Source: JAENVU01 sp046598395 (GTDB taxonomy: Bacteria > Actinomycetota > Acidimicrobiia > IMCC26256 > JAENVU01). From it: a stretch of DNA of 64,000 nucleotides. Made by a program: the position numbers and the translations under genes. Under the pieces are notes generated by a model that made no database searches, had not been told where the DNA came from, and saw only the letters and a program-made list of their open reading frames with translations. Below are positions 51,235 through 59,914 of this stretch, one piece after another. Each line of letters opens with the position of its first letter. Position 1 is the first letter of the stretch. Location of the stretch: assembly GCA_046598395.1 (NCBI GenBank), contig JBKJIQ010000042.1, forward strand, positions 1 through 64,000, given 5' to 3'.

Positions 51235-52440
51235 TCAGTGCGCACCCCGGCGCCGCAGCGCTTCCGCCGCCAGGACTTCGAGGGTCCCGTGCGCAGTCGC
51301 CGCCCAGGTGAACTGGGTGGCGTGGTGCAATGCGCCCGCCGCGAGACGGCTTCTCAGCCCCTCGTCGGAGAGCACTCGGTGGAGCCCGTCGATCAACTCG
51401 TCCCGGCCGTTGGCCAGAAGTCCTGACACACCGTCGGCGATCGCATCGGTGTGTCCGGCAATCCGAGTCACCACCGCGGGAGTTCCGCACGCGGCGGCCT
51501 CGGTGAGCGTCATCCCCCAACCCTCACGCGCCGATGCGCTGGACAGGATCCACGCTCGCCGATAGAGATCGATGATTTCTTCGTCACTGATTCGACCCGG
51601 CAGCGTGATGTACCGCTCGGCCCCCGCCTCGTGGATCTGGGCCTCGAGCTGTTCGCGGCGGTAGCCCTCGCCCACGATCACCGCTTGGAGATCGGGGTGG
51701 CGGGCGTGCAGCGCCACAATGGCTTCCACGAACACTTCGAATCGCTTCACCGGTACCAGGCGACCCACCGCGACGACGAGCGGCGTGGGCGATTTCTTTC
51801 CGCCGGGTGAAAACCGCGGATCGATGCCGGGCGGCACCACATGCACCATCGACGGTTTGAAATGGAGATCGTCGACCAGCTCGTGCTTCGAAGAGTTCGA
51901 CAGGGTGACGACTGGGGTCCGCCGATAGAACTTGGGCGCGATCGTGGACTCCAACGTGCGACCGATGGTGGCCAACTTCGGTGGCAGTGTCATGTTCCAC
52001 ATGTCGGCATGAACATGGTGGAGCCAGGTCACATGTGGGGTACGGGCCCAGACCGGCGACATGAAGGGCATGCCGTTCCAGATCTCGACCAGGCCGTCCT
52101 TGCCGCCGTGCCAGCCCATCATCTCGGAGAACGCCGCCCGGGGAAAGACCATGTACCGCCCGGCTTTGCGGATCACCCGGTAGCCGTCACGCCAGCTCAT
52201 CTGCGGTTGCCCCGCCGCAAACGACGTGCGCATCGTGACCTCGATACCGGCCTCGGCCCAGAGGCGGGCCACCGTGGACGCGTGGACCTCGGAACCGCCC
52301 GCTTCGGGATCGTCGAGGTCGCGCCAGGCGAGCATCGAGACGCGGTGCAGCCCGGCTTCGGCAGCCAGGTCCCCCAGTTTCGCAATGTCGGCCGTCGTTG
52401 CCAGACCCTCGAGATCACCCACGGTGTGCATTTCCCCCAC
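51235..52440 (-). CDS. Glycosyltransferase, GT4 type
   Basis: A 401-residue GT-B-fold glycosyltransferase. EAGGSEVHASTVARLWAEAGIEV near the N-terminus, a middle VVPPGIDPRFSPG, the C-terminal donor half with VGRLVPVKRFEVFVEAI, and SAREGWGMTLTEAAACGTPAV (about 315-335), where the E-x7-E nucleotide-binding pattern lies. It probably transfers a hexose to a lipid or polysaccharide acceptor. The start could be ATG 52431. The glycan genes lie divergently on the other side. Confidence 0.87.
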   Translation of the reverse strand: MGEMHTVGDLEGLATTADIAKLGDLAAEAGLHRVSMLAWRDLDDPEAGGSEVHASTVARLWAEAGIEVTMRTSFAAGQPQMSWRDGYRVIRKAGRYMVFPRAAFSEMMGWHGGKDGLVEIWNGMPFMSPVWARTPHVTWLHHVHADMWNMTLPPKLATIGRTLESTIAPKFYRRTPVVTLSNSSKHELVDDLHFKPSMVHVVPPGIDPRFSPGGKKSPTPLVVAVGRLVPVKRFEVFVEAIVALHARHPDLQAVIVGEGYRREQLEAQIHEAGAERYITLPGRISDEEIIDLYRRAWILSSASAREGWGMTLTEAAACGTPAVVTRIAGHTDAIADGVSGLLANGRDELIDGLHRVLSDEGLRSRLAAGALHHATQFTWAATAHGTLEVLAAEALRRRGAH

Positions 52441-52565
52441 TGCACCGCACCTGCGGAGCGCCCCGATATCCTACGCGCCCGGCACCGAAGCCTTTTCCGG
52501 CCTCTGCGCTTGACCGAACCATGGCCGTGACCGTGGCTCCCTGACTGAATACCGAGGACCGTACG

Positions 52566-53375
52566 GTGAAGCTGACCGGCGAACGCCCGATGGAGGGTCG
52601 TACCCCCGATTCCCTGCTCGCCCTGCACGATGCCGGGTATCGCGAGGTCATCGCCCGCCTCGGAACCGGTCGGATCCTCGATGTCGGTTGCGGCGTGGGA
52701 ATGGAGACCGCCCGTTTCTGCGGGCCTGGTCGCCGGGTGATCGGCGTCGACTACGACGCCGCGACTGCCGCGCTGGCGAGTTCCGATTTCGGGCCGGGTG
52801 GGCCCCGTGGCACCGACGCGGAGTTCGTGGCGATGGACGGCGGACGGCTTGGCTTTGCATCCGGAAGTTTCGATGCGGTCTGCTCATCCCACATCATCGA
52901 ACACTTCGTGATGCCCGAAACGCATTGTGCCGAACTGGCCCGTGTCTGCGCGGACGATGGCACCGCGTTCGTCATCACACCGAACCGACCGGCTGACTTC
53001 GAGAATCCATTCCACGTCTATCTCTTCGAAGCGGCGGAGTTGGCCTCGATGTTGCGACTGTTCTTCGACGAGGTCGAGGTGATCGGACTCGAAGGCGACG
53101 ACGTGCTCAAGGCCGATTTTGCATCGCGGCGCACGAGCGGTGAAAAGCTGCTGAAGCTCGATGTCCTGAAGCTGCGCAGCCGAATGCCTCGTTCGTGGTA
53201 CGTGTGGTCATACGAACACGCGTTGCCCGTGGTCTACAAGGCGCTCGGTTCCAAGAACACTGGCATCGGATCGGGCCTCGACGATTCCCATTTCTTTGCG
53301 ACCTCCGACATCGTGAGCACGACACCCGTGCTCTTCGCAGTCGCCCGCAAGCCGCGCCGCTTCCCCTCGAACTGA
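52566..53375 (+). CDS. Class I SAM-dependent methyltransferase
   Basis: A 269-residue methyltransferase. Motif I is RILDVGCGVGMET (about 36-48), followed by the acidic VIGVDYD (about 58-64) and then SFDAVCSSHIIEHF (about 100-113) as the motif IV region. It is a methylase of the UbiE/type 11 kind. Substrate unknown; the position beside glycosyltransferases suggests a glycan or glycolipid. Starts at GTG 52566 and lies 6 bases ahead of the GT-C gene. Confidence 0.85.
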   Translation: MKLTGERPMEGRTPDSLLALHDAGYREVIARLGTGRILDVGCGVGMETARFCGPGRRVIGVDYDAATAALASSDFGPGGPRGTDAEFVAMDGGRLGFASGSFDAVCSSHIIEHFVMPETHCAELARVCADDGTAFVITPNRPADFENPFHVYLFEAAELASMLRLFFDEVEVIGLEGDDVLKADFASRRTSGEKLLKLDVLKLRSRMPRSWYVWSYEHALPVVYKALGSKNTGIGSGLDDSHFFATSDIVSTTPVLFAVARKPRRFPSN

Positions 53376-53381
53376 CTCGAC

Positions 53382-54731
53382 GTGAGCGAGGCCTCCACTC
53401 GCGTGATTGGATCCAGCTTCGGTCGTCGACTGGCACTCATCGGAGGGTTAGCGCTGGTCGTTCGAGTCCTGATCATCGTTCTCGTGGATCCACGGGTCCC
53501 GGAACTCGGCGACGCCAGCGCGTATCACCTGCTCGCGAACCATCTTGCCGACGGACGCGGGTACATCCGTCCGTTTGACCTCGTGCGCTTCCACCTCGTA
53601 GTTCCTACTGCCGAGTATCCGCCGTTCCACCCCTTTGTGCTCTCGCTGTTCGCCCGGGTCGGGATGCGAAGTGTGGAGGCACAGCGTCTCGGCTTGGCCG
53701 CTGTGGGTGCCTCCACGGTCGTCCTCATGGGGATGGTCGGACGTCAGGTCGCCGGCACCACCGTTGGGCTGATCGCCGCGGGATTGGCGGCGATCTCACC
53801 GATGATGTTCTTGCCCGAAGCCACCTTGATGAGCGAAGCCGTCTTCGTCTTCCTCGTGACCCTCTCGCTCTACCTCGCTGGTCGTATTCGGGTCTCGCCG
53901 AGCCCGTTGCAGTTCGCCGCGCTCGGCTTGATGCTCGGTCTCGCCACGGTCACCCGGGCCGAGGCCGGCGTCCTCGCGGTGCTCCTCATTGTGCCCCTCG
54001 CAGTTGGGCTTCAGCTGGGCACAGCCCGGCGCGTCGGTGTCGTGCTCCTCGCCCTGGCCATGGTTGGGCTAGTGGTCGTTCCGTGGACCATTCGCAACCA
54101 AACCACGTTTCACTCCTTTGTGGCCGTTTCCAACAACCTCGGAACTGCGCTCGCGGGTGCCAACTGTGGACCCACCTACTCCGGGGAGTTCCTCGGGTCG
54201 TGGCGATCCACGTTCGGGCCTGGCGACGCGTCGTCCGGGGAGTGCTTCACCGGATTCAACGGCCGTCAGCCGCACTTCAATGAAGCGACGGCCGCCGGCG
54301 CGGCCCGCAGTCAGGGCGTCGACTTCATGCGTGATCACGTTTCGAGTCTCCCCAAGGTGGCGGCGGCGCGACTCCTGCGAACGTTTGGAATGTTCCGACC
54401 CGACCAGCAGATCAACCTCGAAGCCCTCGAAGGTCGCCCCGAGGTATGGGAACGATTAGGCACCTGGTTCGATTGGCTGTTGTATCCCTTCGCCGTCGGA
54501 GGCCTGATCCTTTTGATTCGGCGTCGCGCCCCGGTGTGGCCGCTGATCGCGGCAGTCCTGAGTGTGATCGCCTCCACGTTGGTCACCTATGGCAATCAGC
54601 GGTTCCGCATTGGCGCGGAACCCGCCATCATCGTTGGAGCTGCCACCGGAGCGGTTGCACTGGGGCAACGATGGCGCCGAGATTCCCCCTCAGCGGCTGC
54701 AGGGACCGTTCCGGGCCTCGCTCACCGGTAA
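53382..54731 (+). CDS. GT-C family glycosyltransferase (ArnT/GT39-like)
   Basis: A 449-residue integral membrane protein with about ten hydrophobic helices. The first loop has LGDASAYHLLANHLADGRGY (about 43-62), with acidic residues as in the GT-C catalytic loop, followed by EYPPFHPFVLSLFARVG. GT-C enzymes use polyprenyl-phosphate sugars as donors to glycosylate lipids or proteins outside the membrane. It is 6 bases downstream of the methyltransferase and 12 upstream of the small gene of the GMC pair, consistent with one operon. Confidence 0.8.
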   Translation: MSEASTRVIGSSFGRRLALIGGLALVVRVLIIVLVDPRVPELGDASAYHLLANHLADGRGYIRPFDLVRFHLVVPTAEYPPFHPFVLSLFARVGMRSVEAQRLGLAAVGASTVVLMGMVGRQVAGTTVGLIAAGLAAISPMMFLPEATLMSEAVFVFLVTLSLYLAGRIRVSPSPLQFAALGLMLGLATVTRAEAGVLAVLLIVPLAVGLQLGTARRVGVVLLALAMVGLVVVPWTIRNQTTFHSFVAVSNNLGTALAGANCGPTYSGEFLGSWRSTFGPGDASSGECFTGFNGRQPHFNEATAAGAARSQGVDFMRDHVSSLPKVAAARLLRTFGMFRPDQQINLEALEGRPEVWERLGTWFDWLLYPFAVGGLILLIRRRAPVWPLIAAVLSVIASTLVTYGNQRFRIGAEPAIIVGAATGAVALGQRWRRDSPSAAAGTVPGLAHR

Positions 54732-54743
54732 GGTAACGCCTTC

Positions 54744-55055
54744 ATGCTCTGGCTCGAACGACGTGTCGTGGCGGCCCTCGCCGGTCCCGACGATCTGCGA
54801 ACCGACGGCGCCATCAGTGAGTTCGTCGACACCTCCTTGACCGCGATGCCTCAGCACCTCCGACTCGGTGTGGTCGGTGAGTCCATCGGGCTGGGCGCCT
54901 ACGTGGTGCTGCGCTTCGGGAGCAATCCATCGGACCACCAGATCGAGGCTGCCATCGCGCAATGGGAGCGCCACTCCATCGGCGTGGTCCGCCAATACGC
55001 GCGGTTGCTCTCGTCGCTCGTGATCTTCGCCCAACAAGAGCTGATCGACTCGTGA
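54744..55055 (+). CDS. Small protein coupled to a GMC oxidoreductase
   Basis: A 103-residue helical protein of unknown family. It shows no signal peptide and no cysteines, and its middle (GAYVVLRFGSNPSDHQIEAAI) is not a known motif. Its stop overlaps the GTG start of the GMC oxidoreductase by 4 bases, the arrangement seen for small partner subunits of some membrane GMC dehydrogenases such as gluconate dehydrogenase, though I cannot detect that subunit's features. It may be required for the oxidoreductase to fold or bind a membrane. Confidence 0.6.
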   Translation: MLWLERRVVAALAGPDDLRTDGAISEFVDTSLTAMPQHLRLGVVGESIGLGAYVVLRFGSNPSDHQIEAAIAQWERHSIGVVRQYARLLSSLVIFAQQELIDS

Positions 55056-56479
55056 GGCGAACGATCGACACCGAGGTCCTGATCATCGGCTCGGGCGCGG
55101 GTGGAGCCGTGACCGCAGCCCGGCTCGCCGAAGCCGGACGGTCGGTCCTCGTGGCCGAGGAAGGTCCGTGGTACGACCCGGACGCGCACGAGCCGTCGTC
55201 GCTCGACGAGTTCACCGCTCGCTATCGCCATCAGGGCGCCTGTGCCGCGCTCGGCAGTCCCGGTATCGCCTTCGCCGAAGGCCGGTGTGTGGGCGGCAGC
55301 ACCGAGATCAACATGGGGCTCTATCACCGTCTCCCCTCTCGCTACGTCGACGAGTGGCGCACGAAGTACGCGATCACCGAGTTCGACGTCGAATCACTTG
55401 ATCGGTACGCCACCGAGATCGAACAGACGGTGAAGGTCTCCCGGCTCCCTGGTCTTGCGCCGCGGTCCTCCGCGGTCCTGGAACGCGGCTCGAACGAACT
55501 TGGTTGGCGCAACGTCGAGTTTGCGCGGGTCTTCGCCTACGACGACAAGGGACACGGCACCAAGCAGTCGATGTCGCGGACCATGATCCCCAAGGCGGTG
55601 GCCGCCGGCGCGGTTGTCCAGCCCGACTGCACCGTGTTGAAACTGTTGCGGTCGGGAACGCGGGTCACGGGTGCATCAGCACGACTCGCCCATGCCGATG
55701 GCACGACCGAGGTCGTGACCCTCCGAGCGGATTCGGTGTTCGTCTGTGGAGGGGCCATCCAATCGCCGACCCTGCTCCAACGCAGCGGGTTCCGCCACAA
55801 CATCGGTCCGGGCTTGAAATTCCACCCGACGGTCAAAGTCGCGGCACGGTTCAATGAGGCCTACGACCACGACGAAGTGCCCGTGCACCGCGTGACCGAG
55901 TTCGACCCCTATCTCACCATCGGAGGCTCCGCGAGCCGCCGGGGACATGTGGCCCTAGCGGTCGCCGACGCGGCCCCGGACGACCTCGACCGGGTGCTCG
56001 CCGAATGGCAGAACGTGGTCGTGTATTACGCGGCGATTCGCAGCACCGGAAGTGGACGGGTGATGGCGCTTCCCGGTCTCCGTGCTCCATTGGTCACGTA
56101 CTCGCTCACCGATGCCGACCTCAGCCGCCTTGCTCGCGGACTCGTACACCTCGGCGAGGTGCTCCTGGCCGCGGGCGCAGTCGAGTTGTTCCCTTCGATC
56201 GCCGGAGGCCCGCTGGTGCGTGACCGAGCCGATCTGGCGCAATGGTGGGATGCATTGACGCGCGCTCGATCCAACCTCATGACCGTGCACCTCACCTCCA
56301 CCATTCGTATGGGTGAAGCCCGTGCAGCAACCGGCGCCGACAGCTTCGGACGCGTGTGGGGTTGCGACAACCTACGGGTCAACGATGCGTCGCTGTTGCC
56401 TGATGCGCCTGGCGTGAACCCGCAAGCGGCGGTCATGACGATCGCGGCGCGCAATGCGGACGCATTTCTGGCTTCCTAG
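55052..56479 (+). CDS. GMC-type FAD oxidoreductase
   Basis: A 475-residue flavoprotein of the glucose-methanol-choline family. The FAD-binding motif is VLIIGSGAGGAVTAARLAEAG (about 9-29, seen as GSGAGG), followed by AEEGPWY, GRCVGGSTEINMG (about 84-96) and CGGAIQSPTLLQRSG; the C-terminal HLTSTIRMGEAR (about 411-422) and NDASLLPDAPGVNPQA are typical of the C-terminal half, with the active-site His at about 411. Substrate unknown, perhaps a sugar or alcohol in the glycan locus. Confidence 0.88.
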   Translation: MRRTIDTEVLIIGSGAGGAVTAARLAEAGRSVLVAEEGPWYDPDAHEPSSLDEFTARYRHQGACAALGSPGIAFAEGRCVGGSTEINMGLYHRLPSRYVDEWRTKYAITEFDVESLDRYATEIEQTVKVSRLPGLAPRSSAVLERGSNELGWRNVEFARVFAYDDKGHGTKQSMSRTMIPKAVAAGAVVQPDCTVLKLLRSGTRVTGASARLAHADGTTEVVTLRADSVFVCGGAIQSPTLLQRSGFRHNIGPGLKFHPTVKVAARFNEAYDHDEVPVHRVTEFDPYLTIGGSASRRGHVALAVADAAPDDLDRVLAEWQNVVVYYAAIRSTGSGRVMALPGLRAPLVTYSLTDADLSRLARGLVHLGEVLLAAGAVELFPSIAGGPLVRDRADLAQWWDALTRARSNLMTVHLTSTIRMGEARAATGADSFGRVWGCDNLRVNDASLLPDAPGVNPQAAVMTIAARNADAFLAS

Positions 56480-57505
56480 CTAGAGCGGCAGCCTCTTCAC
56501 CAGCTTCAACATTCCGAGCTTCGCGGGTGATTGATGATGCGACTTGCCCTTACCGCCGAGTGTCTCGCGGTTACGCAAGAACCATTCGTACGACTCGATC
56601 ACAGCCGTCGCGTTGGAGTGCGTTGGCTGCCAATCAAGTTCGGTTTCCGCCTTGCTGACGTCGAACCACAATGACTCCCCGTACAACAGCCAGTGATACG
56701 GCGCGAACGGAACGAGCGAAGATTGGCCCAACACCTTCATCGCCAGTTGCGCGGGCTTGGACGGGAGCGACACGACCTTGGAACCAGTGGCGGCATGATC
56801 TACCAGCGCCTGCAAGGTCTCGCGCATGGTCCCGAAGTCGCGACACCCCACGTTGTAGACGGCCGGGCCCGGGCGCAGGGCGGCGCGAAGACACGCATCG
56901 GCCAGGTCCTCGGCATGCACGAACTGATACGTATTATCGCCGGACCCCAGCACGAAGACGGGTGAGCCGTCGGCCACGAACTCGAACAAGATCGCCATGA
57001 TCCCGAGTCGTCCATGACCCAATACCGTTCGCGGGCGCACGATCGAAACATCCAGGCCCGCGGCTACGGCATCGCGGCATAAGAACTCGGCCTCGAGCTT
57101 GGCGGTGCCGTATGCCTCCAACGGTCTGGGCGCGGTGGCTTCACTCACCGGGTTTGATTCCGGGATACCGAAGATCGCGCTCGACGACGTGTGGACCACC
57201 TTGGACACACCCGCATCACGTGCCGCCAGCAAGACGTTCGCAGTACCCACGACGTTCACCGACCAGAACAGTTCGCGATCCTTCGCCAACGGAACTTGCG
57301 CGACGTTATGAAGGACAACGTCAATGTCCTCACACGCCGAACGCAGGGCATCGATGTCGCGGACATCGCCGATCACGTGCTCGACGCTGGCATCCTCGGG
57401 CGGGTTCAGGTCGAAGACCAGGACTTCGTGACCCTGTGCCCGTGCGAGCGTCGCGAGCACCGAACCGAAGTAGCCGGCGCCGCCGGTAATCAGAATCCGA
57501 CTCAC
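56480..57505 (-). CDS. NAD-dependent epimerase/dehydratase
   Basis: A 341-residue short-chain-type reductase. GGAGYFGSVLA (about 8-18) binds NAD(P); TSSSAIFG and the Tyr/Lys pair in YGTAKLEAE (about 132-140) form the active site; the rest has an RPRTVLGHGR nucleotide-sugar loop. GTG 57505 overlaps the stop of the upstream epimerase by 4 bases (GTGA), so the two are co-translated and probably act in series on a sugar or an alcohol. C-terminal basic extension GKGKSHHQS is unusual. Confidence 0.83.
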   Translation of the reverse strand: MSRILITGGAGYFGSVLATLARAQGHEVLVFDLNPPEDASVEHVIGDVRDIDALRSACEDIDVVLHNVAQVPLAKDRELFWSVNVVGTANVLLAARDAGVSKVVHTSSSAIFGIPESNPVSEATAPRPLEAYGTAKLEAEFLCRDAVAAGLDVSIVRPRTVLGHGRLGIMAILFEFVADGSPVFVLGSGDNTYQFVHAEDLADACLRAALRPGPAVYNVGCRDFGTMRETLQALVDHAATGSKVVSLPSKPAQLAMKVLGQSSLVPFAPYHWLLYGESLWFDVSKAETELDWQPTHSNATAVIESYEWFLRNRETLGGKGKSHHQSPAKLGMLKLVKRLPL

Positions 57506-58539
57506 AGAATCTCTCCACGATCGAGGCAGTAGCGAATGCTGGCGCGCATTCCATCGAGCAAGCTCGTGGTGGGGTTGTATCCGAGTTCCGCTCGAGCGCG
57601 ACTGATATCACAAGCAATTGTGTCCTTGAGCTCGCCCAGGACGTGCAGCGGCTGAACGTACCTCCCTCGGCTCTGCAACAGGGCGTCGGCCTTTTCCGCG
57701 ACCACCCCGAGGATGCGCGGTATGCGTGATTGGCCGCCGGAAACGGTCAATCCTTCGGCGACAAGCGCGCTGCGCACCGTCTCCAACACAATGCGCAGTT
57801 CGTACGGCTCGGCATCGGCAATCCAGTACGCCCGCCCGCTTGCCTCCGGTGTGGCCTCGGCCCGCAGCAACCCCTGCACCAGGTGTTCGGTGTACACCAT
57901 CGACCGCTGCTGGGTTCCATCGCCAATGAGCGGGAACCGACCCTTGCGGACCGCCCGGAACCATTGCGTTTGCCGGGCCGGTTGGTACGGGCCGTAGAAC
58001 CACGGAGCGCGCACGATGACGGCGTCGACATCCTGGCGCCCGTGACCGCGGCGAACGATCTCTTCGGCTTCGAGCTTCGACGCTCCGTACCCCATATACG
58101 GATGGAACGGCGAGTCCTCCACGAAGCGATCCGTCGGTGCCGCGTTCGCACCAAACGGGGAGTTCGATGAGACGTGAACGAGCCGAACCGCGCTTGATCG
58201 CCGGGTCTGGTCCACGACCAACTCGGTCCCGCCAACGTTGATGTCGAAGAACTCGCGCACCGTGCGCGGATGGATCACCGCCGCCACATGAAACACCGTC
58301 GGTGCATCCACGCCGGCGAACAGCGCATCAAGCGACGCGGGGTCCCTCACGTCACCAACCGCAGTGCTGACCTCGGGACCGATCACCTCCAGCAATGGAG
58401 CTTCCTCGGCACTTTGCACCAGGGCACGCACCGGTCGGGATTGCGCCACCAAGGCGCGCACCAGGTTCCGGCCGAGCCAACCTGACGCGCCGGTCACGAT
58501 GGCGGGACGCATTGGACTCGTGCGGTCTGACAACTTCAC
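57502..58539 (-). CDS. NAD-dependent epimerase/dehydratase (3-beta-HSD-like)
   Basis: A 345-residue extended SDR. TGASGWLGRNLVRAL (about 17-31) binds NAD; VHVSSNSPFG and YGASKLEAEE (about 150-159) give the Ser/Tyr/Lys site. The ADAEPYELRIV segment and GGQSRIPRIL resemble 3-beta-hydroxysteroid dehydrogenase-like members. It is coupled to the next epimerase; likely part of sugar-nucleotide or lipid processing. Start at ATG 58539; an internal ATG nine codons on is also possible. It is divergent with the acyltransferase, 87 bases apart. Confidence 0.82.
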   Translation of the reverse strand: MKLSDRTSPMRPAIVTGASGWLGRNLVRALVAQSRPVRALVQSAEEAPLLEVIGPEVSTAVGDVRDPASLDALFAGVDAPTVFHVAAVIHPRTVREFFDINVGGTELVVDQTRRSSAVRLVHVSSNSPFGANAAPTDRFVEDSPFHPYMGYGASKLEAEEIVRRGHGRQDVDAVIVRAPWFYGPYQPARQTQWFRAVRKGRFPLIGDGTQQRSMVYTEHLVQGLLRAEATPEASGRAYWIADAEPYELRIVLETVRSALVAEGLTVSGGQSRIPRILGVVAEKADALLQSRGRYVQPLHVLGELKDTIACDISRARAELGYNPTTSLLDGMRASIRYCLDRGEIL

Positions 58540-58626
58540 AAACTCACCTCAGAGCGGCGGGCAAACGCGGAGCGTAGGCGACGAAGGCCGCGTTTCCTCA
58601 CACCATCGCCCGTAGTATTCACGGCG

Positions 58627-59880
58627 ATGGTGCGCACCGATGTTCCGGCCGCGCCCCCGGCGACCGAACCACGTTTCCCCGGGCTCAACGGCTTACGCGC
58701 CATTGCTGCGCTCGCAGTACTCGTTACCCATGTGGCCGATACCGGCGGTGCGAACGCACCCAACCTTGGTGGGGTGTTCTTCGCTCGCATGGACGGCGGC
58801 GTCGCCATCTTCTTCGTACTCTCCGGGCTGCTGTTGTATCGACCGTTTGCTCGAGCCCACCTGCTGGATACCGACCGACCGGCCCTCGGATCGTTCCTCT
58901 GGCGTCGTGCCCTGCGCATCTATCCCGCGTTCTGGTTGGCGACGACGGTGATCGTCTACGGCTTCGGCGCGAAGGACATTCCCTCCACCCGCAACTGGTT
59001 TCTCGATTACTCGCTCCTCCACATCTACAGCCCCCGCCAGACCGATGTCTTCGCGCCCCTCGTACAATCTTGGACGCTTTCGACCGAGCTGACCTTCTAC
59101 GTCTTCCTGCCGATCTTCGCGATCCTGATCAGCCGATTCGTGGTCGGCTCACCCGAGCGGCGCGTTCGCGTCGAACTCGTAGGTATCGGGAGTCTCATCG
59201 TGATCTCGGCGGCATGGAAAGCGTTTGTGTTAGGGAACGGATTCTCCGATGGCCGCATCGGGCAACTGAAGATGTGGTTGCCCTGGTGGCTCGATCTGTT
59301 CGCGCTCGGTATGGCGATGGCGGTGATCTCGCTCGCGATACAACACTTCAACTTTCGAGTCCCCGCACGCCTCGATCGTCGGTTCGCTCCAATCATCTGT
59401 TGGATCGGTGCGTTCGCAACACTGTGGTGGGTCGCCGGAGGTGCCGGTCTCGGTCATACCGACGCGGCGATCGAACACCACCTGTTGTGGGGCCAGCACT
59501 ACCTGTACGGCGCCACCGCCGTCCTGTTGATCCTGCCGTCCGTGTTCGGACCCCAGGATCCTGCCACCAGTCATATCCGCGGGTTGTTGCAATCGCGCAC
59601 GATGGTCTACCTCGGCACTATCTCGTATGGCATCTACCTCTGGCACGAGGCGTGGATCGATCAATACCTCCGCTGGACTGATCTCGCGTTCCGCGGGGTC
59701 TACGGGTCCGACGTGCCGTTCCGGTGGCACACGAACTCCCTGTTCAGTGCGCCCTGGCTGATCTTTGTGGGGGCAGTCCTGGCCCTCACTATCGCGTCGG
59801 CGTCCGTCTCGTGGTACGCGTTGGAACAGCCGCTCTTGCGATACAAGGACCGCTTCGCCCGGGTGCGCTCCGTGCGTTAG
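58627..59880 (+). CDS. Acyltransferase family 3 (OafA/YrhL-type) protein
   Basis: A 417-residue membrane acyltransferase with about ten helices. LNGLRAIAALAVLVTHVADTG (about 20-40, with R-x10-H) is the catalytic motif; GVAIFFVLSGLLLYRPF and FLWRRALRIYPAFWL are also typical. Such enzymes O-acetylate surface sugars or lipids from acyl-CoA. No SGNH domain is fused. Placement between sugar epimerases and GT-C-like proteins fits glycan modification. The start is ATG 58627. Confidence 0.87.
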   Translation: MVRTDVPAAPPATEPRFPGLNGLRAIAALAVLVTHVADTGGANAPNLGGVFFARMDGGVAIFFVLSGLLLYRPFARAHLLDTDRPALGSFLWRRALRIYPAFWLATTVIVYGFGAKDIPSTRNWFLDYSLLHIYSPRQTDVFAPLVQSWTLSTELTFYVFLPIFAILISRFVVGSPERRVRVELVGIGSLIVISAAWKAFVLGNGFSDGRIGQLKMWLPWWLDLFALGMAMAVISLAIQHFNFRVPARLDRRFAPIICWIGAFATLWWVAGGAGLGHTDAAIEHHLLWGQHYLYGATAVLLILPSVFGPQDPATSHIRGLLQSRTMVYLGTISYGIYLWHEAWIDQYLRWTDLAFRGVYGSDVPFRWHTNSLFSAPWLIFVGAVLALTIASASVSWYALEQPLLRYKDRFARVRSVR

Positions 59881-59914
59881 GACGATTTCGATCGGAGCTT
59901 TGGGAACGCTGCGA

